This document shows positions 1-6,480 of a stretch of 8,409 bases of DNA, piece by piece. The translations under genes and the position numbers were made by a program. Under the pieces are notes generated by a model that did not search any database, was not told the origin of the DNA, and was given only the letters and a program-made list of their open reading frames with translations. The stretch comes from an uncultured Candidatus Melainabacteria bacterium (GTDB lineage: Bacteria > Cyanobacteriota > Vampirovibrionia > Gastranaerophilales > Gastranaerophilaceae). Within the stretch, counting starts at the first letter, position 1. Each line of letters opens with the position of its first letter. The stretch lies in the NCBI GenBank assembly GCA_934773085.1, contig CAKVMU010000063.1:1-8409 (forward strand), in the 5' to 3' direction.

Positions 1-1
1 G

Positions 2-1513
2 TTGTACAATCCTCACTTTTTGCTTGAAAAGATTAATTTCGAAGGAAATACGGTAATCTCAGATGAAGAACTTCAAAAATTAGGTTTGGAAGTTTTAGGT
101 GAAGATATTTTCTTTGATGAACTTTTGGAAGTTTGTTCGAAAGTTACAAATTTGTATCATTCAAAAGGTTATTTGACTTCATATGCAACGGTTCCACCAC
201 AGAGAATTGTTGATGGTGTTGCTACAATCAAGATTATTGAAAGTAAAGTCGGCGAAATGAATATCGACGGCGAAAAATGGACCAGAGAATGGTACTTGAA
301 GCATATTATTATGGGTAAAGCAGGGCTTAGAGAAGGTGAAGTTTTCAATGCTAAGAACCTTCAAAGAGCTATGAAAGAAATCAATAGAGAAGATTATGTT
401 CAGGTTCAGACTGAAGTTGAACGTCAACCTGAAGGTGATGAAAACACTGCAATCACTCTTAATGTAAGAGATAGATTCCCTGTTAATTTGAACTTTGCAT
501 ATGACGATTACGGCAGATCTTATACAGGAGCTCAAAGAGTTTCATTCTTAATCGGTATGGATAACTTGACCGGTTTGGGTGATAAAATCTATGGCGGTAC
601 TATTCTGTCATCAGGTTCTACCGGTTGGTTAGCCGGATATTCATTGCCGGTAAGCTCTTACGGTACAAGATTGTCATTCGATTTTTCAGATTCACACGTA
701 AAATTAGGTGGACCATTCAGAGGAGCGAATGTTAAAGGTAACGCACAAAGTTACTTCTTTAAATTAACTCAACCGTTGGTTCAAACCGCTAAATCTGATT
801 TGTTCTTATATACAGGTTATGACTTCGTAAATGCAAGTACAACTTGGATGCCGGCAGGCAAGAAGGATTATCTTTCTGACTACAGTCTTCACGTATGGCG
901 TTCCGGTTTGTATGGTATGACTGATGACAGCTACGGCAGATGGATTGGAAACCTTGGTCTTGACTTTGGTATGGGCGGAACCGATAAAATGGGTTCTGAC
1001 AGTGATAAAGCGTTCTTCAAGCTTACTGCGAATGCAACTCGTGTACAAAGATTGTTCGCAAGAAGTATGGGTGTCGTAAGAGTTGGTGGTCAGTATTCAC
1101 CAAACAAGTTGTTTGCAGCTGAACAAATGCAAATGGGCGGTCCTTACACATTAAGAGGTTATCAACCGGCTGAATTGATTGGTGACTACGGTGTTACAGG
1201 TACAGTCGAATATAGAACTCCAATGCCGTTACTTGATAAAGTTTGTCCTTGGTTAGATGAAAGACTAAGACTTGCAGTCTTCTATGATTGGGGCTGGATT
1301 GGTGAGAACGGAAATACATACAATTATACTCAATCATTCTTGCACAGTGTGGGCTTTGGAACTTATCTTAACTTGACAGATTGGGTTACAGCTCAAGTCG
1401 GTATAGGTTTCCCTCTTACAAGTGATTACAAACAGGGAACTGCAAGATTCTACTTCAGTATTAACTCTGACTTAGACAGATTGATACCGTTGAGAAATCC
1501 GGAAAAATTATAA
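2..1513 (+). CDS. Two-partner secretion / Omp85-family outer-membrane transporter (ShlB/FhaC-like), 5' partial
   Basis: Outer-membrane pore of the ShlB/FhaC/HecB type, which in known members moves a large partner protein (TpsA) from the periplasm to the surface. The visible 503 residues contain a POTRA_2-like domain (about 6-81, opening FLLEKINFEGNTVIS), a second POTRA-like domain (about 83-157) and a beta-barrel (about 160-488) of alternating aromatic/polar strands. The conserved Omp85 loop-6 motif LRGY lies at 384-387, preceded by MGGPYT. The frame is open to the window edge, and the first codon is TTG (Leu in the real protein), so the true start, signal peptide and any plug helix lie upstream. 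Unusually, about 15 residues (LDRLIPLRNPEKL) follow the apparent last strand, whereas most family members end on an aromatic residue. Only 2 of about 21 Ile codons are ATA, unlike most neighbours. The cognate substrate is not in the window. A BamA/TamA-like assembly role is less likely because only two POTRA domains are seen, but the N-terminus is missing. Confidence 0.85.
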   Translation: MYNPHFLLEKINFEGNTVISDEELQKLGLEVLGEDIFFDELLEVCSKVTNLYHSKGYLTSYATVPPQRIVDGVATIKIIESKVGEMNIDGEKWTREWYLKHIIMGKAGLREGEVFNAKNLQRAMKEINREDYVQVQTEVERQPEGDENTAITLNVRDRFPVNLNFAYDDYGRSYTGAQRVSFLIGMDNLTGLGDKIYGGTILSSGSTGWLAGYSLPVSSYGTRLSFDFSDSHVKLGGPFRGANVKGNAQSYFFKLTQPLVQTAKSDLFLYTGYDFVNASTTWMPAGKKDYLSDYSLHVWRSGLYGMTDDSYGRWIGNLGLDFGMGGTDKMGSDSDKAFFKLTANATRVQRLFARSMGVVRVGGQYSPNKLFAAEQMQMGGPYTLRGYQPAELIGDYGVTGTVEYRTPMPLLDKVCPWLDERLRLAVFYDWGWIGENGNTYNYTQSFLHSVGFGTYLNLTDWVTAQVGIGFPLTSDYKQGTARFYFSINSDLDRLIPLRNPEKL

Positions 1514-1520
1514 AGATATA

Positions 1521-1552
1521 AAAGAGACGGTTTAAAAACCGCCTCTTTTTTT
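1521..1552 (+). terminator. Rho-independent terminator after the Omp85 gene, possibly bidirectional
   Basis: The arms 1521-1532 and 1537-1548 pair over 12 positions with one A-C mismatch (1527/1542) around a 4-nt loop. The stem is followed by, and merges into, a run of seven T (1546-1552). It begins 8 nt after the stop codon. On the minus strand the same hairpin is followed by TTTTA, so it may also stop transcription from the converging pncC gene, whose stop codon is 32 nt away. Confidence 0.9.
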
Positions 1553-1583
1553 ATGCGAATATTAAAATTTTTTCAGAGAGTTT

Positions 1584-2057
1584 TTATTGCAAAAAATTAA
1601 AAATGTTTTTCAAAACTTCTTCTGCGAATAATTCCTTCATTTTTATTCGGGGAGTTGTGGAAGGCATAAGGATTTTGTAGGTTTTAAATTTGTCTTTTGT
1701 GTAGATTGTAGAATACATTAATCCAACGGGTTTTTCTTTACTGCCACCTGTTGGTCCTGCAATTCCTGTTGTGGACACGCATATGTCAGAGCCGGTTAGT
1801 TCAAATAATCCTTTAGCCATTTCATATGCGCATTCTTCACTCACAGCTCCCAAAATTTTGAGCGTCTCATCTTTTACTCCAAGCATTTTGTGTTTTGCCT
1901 CGTTTGCGTAAGTGACAAGGTTGAGTGTTATGTACTCTGAGCTTCCGGAAATATCCGTTAATTTAGAACTCAAAAGCCCGCCTGTGCAGGATTCGGTTGA
2001 GGATATCGTTAATCTCTTTGTTTTTAAAATTTCTCCGATTGCTTGAGCGTAATCCAT
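1584..2057 (-). CDS. pncC: Stand-alone CinA C-terminal domain: nicotinamide-nucleotide amidohydrolase (PncC)
   Basis: A 157-residue protein, the usual length of single-domain PncC/YgaD. In this family the enzyme deamidates nicotinamide mononucleotide to nicotinic acid mononucleotide and ammonia, recycling NMN to NAD in the cytoplasm. Visible family motifs are TESCTGG (21-27, with the presumed nucleophile Ser23), DISGSS (35-40), TYANEAK (49-55, with Tyr50 and Lys55 in the catalytic region), GAVSEE (70-75), GIAGPTGG (98-105) and KPVG (109-112). The N-terminal MoCF-like domain of full CinA is absent. The ATG is fixed by a TAATG overlap with the stop of the upstream gene. A possible Shine-Dalgarno AAGGA lies at 2072-2068, with a rather long 10-nt spacing. 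The gene is therefore translationally coupled to the exported protein upstream, though nothing in the sequence ties their functions together. The family is certain; the exact substrate follows from the family. Confidence 0.92.
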   Translation of the reverse strand: MDYAQAIGEILKTKRLTISSTESCTGGLLSSKLTDISGSSEYITLNLVTYANEAKHKMLGVKDETLKILGAVSEECAYEMAKGLFELTGSDICVSTTGIAGPTGGSKEKPVGLMYSTIYTKDKFKTYKILMPSTTPRIKMKELFAEEVLKNIFNFLQ

Positions 2058-2659
2058 TAGTAAGTTGTCCTTGTGAGAATTACTTTAGAGTGTTTGTCGT
2101 ATAAATTATGTTTGTACCAAAGTCCGGTGAAAGTTCCGTCCGGAGCATACAAATATTGTGTATCTTTTGATACAAAATAGATAGCGCTGACCGGTTTGCC
2201 GGAAGTCCTGTATTGAATTGAGTAATATGGAAACTCCGGATATTCCCCGTAAATAAAATCTACATATCTTAAGTGTCCGAGAGCATCGTAGTAATAGGAC
2301 TTCGAAACATCTTTCTTGTCTTGAAGAGCATACATATAGATGTAATTTTTGTTCTTGTAGTAAAAAGCAGAGATATTATAATCCCCGATTTCTTTGTAGC
2401 CGGCAGAGGCTGCATAATAGTGCTTCAAATAGTCTTTGTCTTTTCGTCTGTCTTTTAATTGAGATTTGAAATCTTCAATTTTAGCGATATCTTTTTCAAA
2501 AATAATATCGTGAACTTCGTTTATAATGGACTCTTTTTCTACTTCGGATTTGTTAATCCAATCGTATTGAATATCCGCTACATAGATGTCATTAAAGTTC
2601 GCAAAAGCCATTGTTTGCGCAAGTATTAATGTTGTAATTAAATATTTTAATCTTTTCAT
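2057..2659 (-). CDS. Exported tyrosine-rich protein of unknown function
   Basis: I do not recognise this family. The 200-residue product starts MKRLKYLITTLILAQTMAFA, a textbook signal peptide with a signal peptidase I site after AFA (residue 20), so it should be periplasmic or surface-located. The mature part opens with a charged, probably helical stretch (about 30-80, rich in K, E and D). It then becomes a tyrosine-rich, probably beta half with short similar units: SKSYYYDALGHLRYVDF, PYYSIQY, and TQYLYAPDGTFTGLWYKHNLYD. I count 28 Tyr in 200 residues and no Cys. The YYYDALGHLRYVDF and APDGTFTG segments faintly recall YD/RHS or MORN-type strand-turn repeats, but this is resemblance only. An upstream in-frame start at 2752 is rejected: it lies inside the divergent gene and upstream of the promoter, and it would bury the signal peptide. 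The gene shares one base with pncC and has no Shine-Dalgarno (see the promoter entry). Confidence 0.8.
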   Translation of the reverse strand: MKRLKYLITTLILAQTMAFANFNDIYVADIQYDWINKSEVEKESIINEVHDIIFEKDIAKIEDFKSQLKDRRKDKDYLKHYYAASAGYKEIGDYNISAFYYKNKNYIYMYALQDKKDVSKSYYYDALGHLRYVDFIYGEYPEFPYYSIQYRTSGKPVSAIYFVSKDTQYLYAPDGTFTGLWYKHNLYDKHSKVILTRTTY

Positions 2660-2665
2660 AGAACA

Positions 2666-2671
2666 AGTATA
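2666..2671 (-). promoter_or_regulatory. -10 element of the minus-strand operon, predicted leaderless
   Basis: The minus strand reads TATACT (2671-2666), preceded by TGG, which makes an extended -10 (TGnTATACT). Six bases (TGTTCT) separate it from the ATG at 2659-2657, so the usual start point is the A of the ATG. No Shine-Dalgarno is present and no convincing -35 box is seen at 16-18 nt spacing. Confidence 0.6.
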
Positions 2672-2693
2672 CCACATTTCTTGCGTTTTATTG

Positions 2694-2699
2694 TATAAT
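2694..2699 (+). promoter_or_regulatory. -10 element of the acyltransferase-nit-dacB-xer operon, predicted leaderless
   Basis: A perfect consensus TATAAT is followed by exactly six bases (TTAAGA) and then the ATG at 2706. The expected start point is again the first base of the start codon. There is no Shine-Dalgarno before this ATG and no clear -35 box. The two -10 elements are divergent within a 46-bp intergenic region. Confidence 0.65.
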
Positions 2700-2705
2700 T
2701 TAAGA

Positions 2706-3374
2706 ATGGTTAGATTGTTGAATAAGGATAATATTGAGAAGTTTTCAAACACAGTTTACTCAATATTTAAGTTACAGGAATTTTTTACTCATATTGTAGA
2801 GGTTAATAATCCGGAGTGTGAGCCGTGTATTTATGCAATGTGGCATGCGCACCAGTTTTGTGTTCATGGGCTAAAGAACCGTGCGAATACAAATGTTCTG
2901 GTTAGCCGTTCAAAAGACGGAGAAGTTATTGCAAGAGTTGTTGGCAAATGGGGCTTTAAATTAATCCGTGGTTCAAAGGGTAAAAGAGGTGCAGTAGAAG
3001 CTTCTATGCAAATGATTGAGGCTTTGAAAAACGGTGAAAATTGTGCAATGATGATTGATGGGCCGAGAGGGCCGGCTAAGGTTGCAAAGGATGGAGTTGT
3101 CAAAATTGCAAAACTTGCAGGTGTCCCGATTGTGCCTGTTTATTGGTATTCAAGTAATTTTAATTTTGCAAAACTTCCATCTTGGGATGGATTGAGAATG
3201 CCAATTTTCAACGTGAATCTAATTAATTTATATGGTGAGCCAATTTATGTTGGTGAAAACGATAATGAAGAAGAAGCGAGGTTAAAGCTTCAGACAAGCT
3301 TGGAAAAATTGGAACAAGAAGCTCCTGAGGCTTATAAAAAGGTTTTTAGGTTTGGTCTATGGCGAAGAAAGTAA
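2706..3374 (+). CDS. DUF374 lysophospholipid-acyltransferase-like protein
   Basis: A 222-residue member of the DUF374 branch of the glycerolipid/lipid A acyltransferase superfamily, likely acting at the cytoplasmic membrane face. Motifs in order are MWHAHQF (45-51, with the WH dyad typical of the family), LVSRSKDGEVIA (65-76), GFKLIRGSKGKRG (83-95), the signature DGPRGP (118-123) and AGVPIVPVY (138-146). Characterised relatives include Helicobacter LpxJ, which adds a secondary acyl chain to lipid A, so a lipid A or phospholipid acyl-transfer role is a reasonable inference; the acceptor cannot be read from sequence. I chose ATG 2706 because TATAAT lies just upstream and the conserved domain begins soon after. 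The in-frame ATG at 2586 would add 40 residues encoded antisense to the exported-protein gene. It is first gene of a four-gene operon and overlaps the next gene by 16 nt. Confidence 0.85.
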   Translation: MVRLLNKDNIEKFSNTVYSIFKLQEFFTHIVEVNNPECEPCIYAMWHAHQFCVHGLKNRANTNVLVSRSKDGEVIARVVGKWGFKLIRGSKGKRGAVEASMQMIEALKNGENCAMMIDGPRGPAKVAKDGVVKIAKLAGVPIVPVYWYSSNFNFAKLPSWDGLRMPIFNVNLINLYGEPIYVGENDNEEEARLKLQTSLEKLEQEAPEAYKKVFRFGLWRRK

Positions 3375-4174
3375 GCTTGTTAGCAGTTCAAATCGGTTCT
3401 GTTATTGCAGATAAGAAAAAAAATATTGAAAAAGTAGAAAATTTATTAAGAGAAGAACTTTCGAATGAAAAATCTGACTTTGTCTTTTTGCCTGAAGTTT
3501 GGACTTCGGGCTGGGATTGTCCTTCTTTTCCTGAGTGCGCGGAAGATATTTTTGATGCCGATTCAGTATGTATGTTAAAAAACATTGCCAAGGATTTTGG
3601 AGTTAATATTATCGGCGGGAGTTTTATTGAAAAAAGGGCTGGGAAAATGTACAATACCTGTCCGGTGATTAATCGTAAGGGCGAGTTGGTTTGTACTTAT
3701 GAGAAAAATCATTTATTTTCATATTATGGTTGTGATGAAGGAAATTTTATAACCCGTGGAGCAAATCCGGTGATGGTTGAATTGGATGGTGTAAAACTGG
3801 GTTTGACAATTTGTTATGATATAAGGTTTCCGGAAATTTATCGTGCTTACCGTAAAGCCGGAGCAGATATACTTGTGAATATGGCTGCTTGGGGAGCGAA
3901 TAAAAAGATTCCGTGGGATTCAATGACAACTTCCAGAGCGGTGGAAAATCAATCTTATTTTGTTGCGCTCACGCAGACCGGAGATTTGCGTGGCGGTGAG
4001 AAAAATTTAGGACATTCAATGATTCTTGATTACAAGGGCGATATAATGAGTGAAATTAATAAAATTGAAGGTGGAATAAGAGCTGTTTGTGATTTAGATG
4101 AAATGTATGATTTTAGAAATAAATGCAGGGTTCTTGATGATATCAAGGATTCTTATGAGGTGTTAATAAAATGA
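3359..4174 (+). CDS. Carbon-nitrogen hydrolase (nitrilase superfamily), omega-amidase-like
   Basis: A 271-residue, single-domain nitrilase-superfamily enzyme, cytoplasmic (no signal peptide). The catalytic triad is visible: Glu46 in LPEVWTSGW, Lys116 in YEKNHLF, and nucleophile Cys152 in ICYDIRFPE. The auxiliary glutamate is probably Glu127 (DEGNF), and SRAVENQSYF (192-201) matches the conserved dimer-side segment. LPExxTSGx, KxHLF, CYDxRFP and AxENQxY together resemble omega-amidases such as E. coli YafV and Nit2, which hydrolyse 2-oxoglutaramate or 2-oxosuccinamate in methionine-salvage and glutamine-transaminase repair. The substrate remains an inference within a broad superfamily. The start ATG overlaps the acyltransferase's last five codons and its stop (16 nt). 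The Shine-Dalgarno is weak, so translation probably depends on coupling. Its stop overlaps dacB as ATGA. A role in the envelope pathway of its neighbours is not evident. Confidence 0.88.
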   Translation: MAKKVSLLAVQIGSVIADKKKNIEKVENLLREELSNEKSDFVFLPEVWTSGWDCPSFPECAEDIFDADSVCMLKNIAKDFGVNIIGGSFIEKRAGKMYNTCPVINRKGELVCTYEKNHLFSYYGCDEGNFITRGANPVMVELDGVKLGLTICYDIRFPEIYRAYRKAGADILVNMAAWGANKKIPWDSMTTSRAVENQSYFVALTQTGDLRGGEKNLGHSMILDYKGDIMSEINKIEGGIRAVCDLDEMYDFRNKCRVLDDIKDSYEVLIK

Positions 4175-5508
4175 AAAAATTAGTAACTCTAATTCTTGTG
4201 ATGTTGGCATTCGTGCTTAATGCGCAAGCGGCAAAATCGGTGAAAAGTGATATAACTTCTGTGATAAAAGAATCTGGTGTCGATACAGAATCTATTGCAA
4301 TATCTATAAAAAATGCGGATAACGGAAACATTGTTTATTCTCTTAACGATAAAATGTTGATGAATCCAGCTTCTGTTCAAAAGATTCTGACAACTCCGGC
4401 TATTGTTGATACTTTGGGTGAAGATTATAAATTTGAAACTTCAATTTATTCTCGTGGAGAGGATTCTTTTGTTATAAAACTGGGTGCTGACCCGTACTTA
4501 AAGTCTGGTGATTTGAAAAAAATGTTAGGATATGTAAAGAAAGATTCAAAAAGAATTTATATTGAAGACAGAATTTTGGACAACAAGACTTGGGGTGAAG
4601 GTTGGCAATGGGATGACGACATGAATTCTCTTATGCCAAGGTTTGGTTCATATAATCTGGATGGAAATTTGATTAAGTTGACGATTATGCCTCCGGAAGG
4701 AAATGCTCCTGCTGTTATAATAAACCCAAGCAGTTATCCGTTGGTCTTTTTTAATAATATAAAATCCGGCAGTGTAACTGATATTCAACTCCATCGTGAT
4801 TCTGCCGTTTCTGCCAATACATTGGTTCTGTCAGGGACGGTTGCTCGCCCGACAACGGTTTTTGTTCCCACGAATAATTTAAAAAGATATTTTGATGTCC
4901 AGCTCACAAAAGCATTGGAGAGTAAGAATGTTTATTTGAAGGATTCATATGTAATAGATGTAGTGAGACCGTCTGATAAATATTTGGACAAGATTGAGCA
5001 TGATATGGATTCTGCGATAAATGATATATTTAAGAACAGTAATAATATGGTTGTTGAGACATTGTTTAAACTTGCGGGAAGACAACATTGCGATTTAAGC
5101 ACAGGTACGGATGCTTCCGGAATAAAGATGTTTAATGACTATTGTGTTAAAAATAATTTAGATAATTCAAGAATAAGAATTGCTGATGCGAGTGGAGTGT
5201 CTAAGAACAACCTTGTGTCAGCTGATTTTGTTACAGCGTCTTTGTATAAAAACAGAAACAACAAGGTTATGGAAATGCTTCCTCATCCTGGAGAAGGTAC
5301 TCTTACTCACAGAATGCTTTCTATCAAAGATAACTTGAGAGCTAAGACAGGGACTCTTTCAGACATAAGCTCGATTGCCGGATATTTAACTTCAAAAAAT
5401 GGTAAAAAATATGTGTTTTGTATAATGATAAATGATATGAAATTATCTTCTGCGGATAAGAAAATGCTTGAAGATTATTTGATAAAAGAAGCTTACTTAC
5501 GCTTATGA
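4171..5508 (+). CDS. dacB: D-alanyl-D-alanine carboxypeptidase/endopeptidase, PBP4 (peptidase S13)
   Basis: A class C low-molecular-weight penicillin-binding protein that trims or cleaves D-Ala links in peptidoglycan in the periplasm. An N-terminal signal peptide (1-20, MKKLVTLILVMLAFVLNAQA) is followed by a signal peptidase I site; no lipobox is seen. All three active-site motifs are present: SxxK as PASVQK (Ser68, Lys71), SxN as SNN (290-292) and KTG (392-394), with the family segment ADASGVSKNN (338-347) between the last two. At 445 residues it is close to PBP4 of other bacteria (about 480 in E. coli), and the large insert between SxxK and SxN is retained. A good Shine-Dalgarno, GAGGTG (4157-4162), sits 8 nt before the ATG, which overlaps the previous stop as ATGA. 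The gene therefore has its own ribosome site besides coupling. Nearly half of its Ile codons (about 17) are ATA. Confidence 0.93.
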   Translation: MKKLVTLILVMLAFVLNAQAAKSVKSDITSVIKESGVDTESIAISIKNADNGNIVYSLNDKMLMNPASVQKILTTPAIVDTLGEDYKFETSIYSRGEDSFVIKLGADPYLKSGDLKKMLGYVKKDSKRIYIEDRILDNKTWGEGWQWDDDMNSLMPRFGSYNLDGNLIKLTIMPPEGNAPAVIINPSSYPLVFFNNIKSGSVTDIQLHRDSAVSANTLVLSGTVARPTTVFVPTNNLKRYFDVQLTKALESKNVYLKDSYVIDVVRPSDKYLDKIEHDMDSAINDIFKNSNNMVVETLFKLAGRQHCDLSTGTDASGIKMFNDYCVKNNLDNSRIRIADASGVSKNNLVSADFVTASLYKNRNNKVMEMLPHPGEGTLTHRMLSIKDNLRAKTGTLSDISSIAGYLTSKNGKKYVFCIMINDMKLSSADKKMLEDYLIKEAYLRL

Positions 5509-6362
5509 TTGTATATGATGTAATATCTCAATACTTAGAATATCTTGAGTTAGAAAAAGGTCTTTCTGAAAATACGATTGACGCATATCGTAGAGATTTA
5601 TACGCTTTTGCTGAAAATGTTTCAGAGATTGATGATGTTGACAGAATTGCAATAAATACATACGTGCGCTCCCTAAAAGAGAAGAAATTGGCACCGACAA
5701 GCATAATAAGAAAGGTTGCTTCCTTGAGAGGCTTTTTCAAATGGGCATATTCTATGGAGTTGATAAAAAAGAACCCTGCTTCGACATTGGAGCAGCCTAA
5801 AGTTCCGCAAAGACTTCCTAAAGTGGTTTCATTAAAAGAGATTGAGGAAATGTTACATTCGGATTTGTCGCCGCTACAATCTCTTATCATGGAACTTTTG
5901 TACAGCTGCGGATTGAGAGTTTCGGAGCTTGTTAACCTTAAAGTTAATGACATAGACTTAGCTTCCAAGTATGTCAGATGTTTTGGTAAAGGTTCAAAAG
6001 AAAGAATAATACCTATTGGAGAAGTTGCGAAGCAAGCAGTGAACAAGTTTTTACCTATTAGGGAGCTTGCGGTGAAGAAATACAAAATATCTTCAAAAAA
6101 ATTGTTGATATCAGATAATGGGCGCTTGTTAACAAGACAAGATGTGTATAATTTTATACATGAAAGAGGAAAAATTATACATAAAAATATTTCTCCACAT
6201 ACTTTGAGACACAGTTTTGCGACTCATTTGCTGGAAAATGGGGCAGACTTGAGAGTGGTGCAGGAACTTCTTGGTCACAGCGACGTTTCGACAACCCAAT
6301 TGTATACCCATATAAGCAAAAAAAGGCTTAAGGATGTGTATTTTAGTATCAACAAAGACTGA
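5505..6362 (+). CDS. xerD: Xer-family tyrosine recombinase (XerC/XerD type)
   Basis: A 285-residue site-specific recombinase of the chromosome-dimer-resolution type. The N-terminal SAM-like core-binding domain spans about 1-87 (GLSENTIDAYRRDL, RKVASLRGFFKW) and the catalytic domain about 105-282. Catalytic residues, placed by spacing against E. coli XerD, are Arg138 (CGLRVSEL), Lys162 (GKGSKER), His232 and Arg235 (PHTLRHSFATHLL), His258 (LGHSDV) and nucleophile Tyr267 (YTH). All six are intact. Length and C-terminus match housekeeping XerC/XerD rather than integrases of mobile elements, and no attachment-site duplications are seen. XerC and XerD cannot be told apart safely, and some lineages use a single Xer. 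The start overlaps the dacB stop as ATGA with a poor Shine-Dalgarno, so it should be translationally coupled. No terminator is obvious after its TGA. A dif-like half-site lies 52 nt downstream. Confidence 0.9.
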   Translation: MIVYDVISQYLEYLELEKGLSENTIDAYRRDLYAFAENVSEIDDVDRIAINTYVRSLKEKKLAPTSIIRKVASLRGFFKWAYSMELIKKNPASTLEQPKVPQRLPKVVSLKEIEEMLHSDLSPLQSLIMELLYSCGLRVSELVNLKVNDIDLASKYVRCFGKGSKERIIPIGEVAKQAVNKFLPIRELAVKKYKISSKKLLISDNGRLLTRQDVYNFIHERGKIIHKNISPHTLRHSFATHLLENGADLRVVQELLGHSDVSTTQLYTHISKKRLKDVYFSINKD

Positions 6363-6395
6363 TGCTTAATATATATTTACATATAAGTTTACAAA

Positions 6396-6424
6396 TTTGC
6401 GCTATTTAAGATTTTATGTTAAAT
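6396..6424 (+). other. Possible dif-like Xer recombination site
   Basis: TTATGTTAAAT (6414-6424) is identical to the XerD-binding arm of E. coli dif, which is the most conserved part of dif across bacteria. Upstream, TTTGCGC (6396-6402) resembles the outer part of the XerC arm (consensus about RNTKCGC), but the inner ATAA is missing and the centre is one base longer than the usual 6-bp core. The right arm is a strong match and the left arm a poor one. It also overlaps the probable promoter of the LysM gene. Confidence 0.25.
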
Positions 6425-6434
6425 TTTCTATAGT
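6406..6434 (+). promoter_or_regulatory. Probable promoter of the LysM-radA unit
   Basis: TATAGT (6429-6434) matches the -10 consensus at 5 of 6 positions. TTAAGA (6406-6411), 17 nt upstream, matches TTGACA at 4 of 6. The AT-rich tract before it (6363-6395) could act as an UP element. The expected start near 6441 leaves a leader of about 40 nt. The -35 assignment is weak. Confidence 0.4.
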
Positions 6435-6436
6435 AT

Positions 6437-6465
6437 GACAGTGCTGTATTGGGGTAAAAACTGTC
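6437..6465 (+). repeat. Inverted repeat GACAGT/ACTGTC in the LysM gene leader
   Basis: GACAGT (6437-6442) and ACTGTC (6460-6465) are perfect inverted copies around a 17-nt spacer. The first copy also starts a short near-palindrome, ACAG-TG-CTGT (6438-6447). The repeat sits between the predicted start point and the Shine-Dalgarno, so it could be an operator or a leader hairpin; a 6-bp match may also be chance. Confidence 0.3.
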
Positions 6466-6480
6466 GGTTTGTGAGGACTA

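Noticed and set aside
2586..2705. In-frame upstream extension of the DUF374 acyltransferase (start at 2586)
   Set aside because: It would be encoded antisense to the signal peptide of the minus-strand gene, and the promoter at 2694-2699 lies downstream of it. The extra 40 residues show no family similarity.
2660..2752. Upstream start of the tyrosine-rich protein at 2752
   Set aside because: It adds 31 residues before a clean signal peptide and overlaps the divergent gene and both promoters.
5528..6085. 185-codon open frame on the minus strand
   Set aside because: It lies wholly antisense to xer, whose catalytic residues are all intact. Its translation looks like no protein family.
5505..6362. 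Xer gene as the integrase of a mobile element
   Set aside because: The length, motifs and operon position match housekeeping Xer. No phage or transposon genes, tRNA target or terminal repeats are present in the window.
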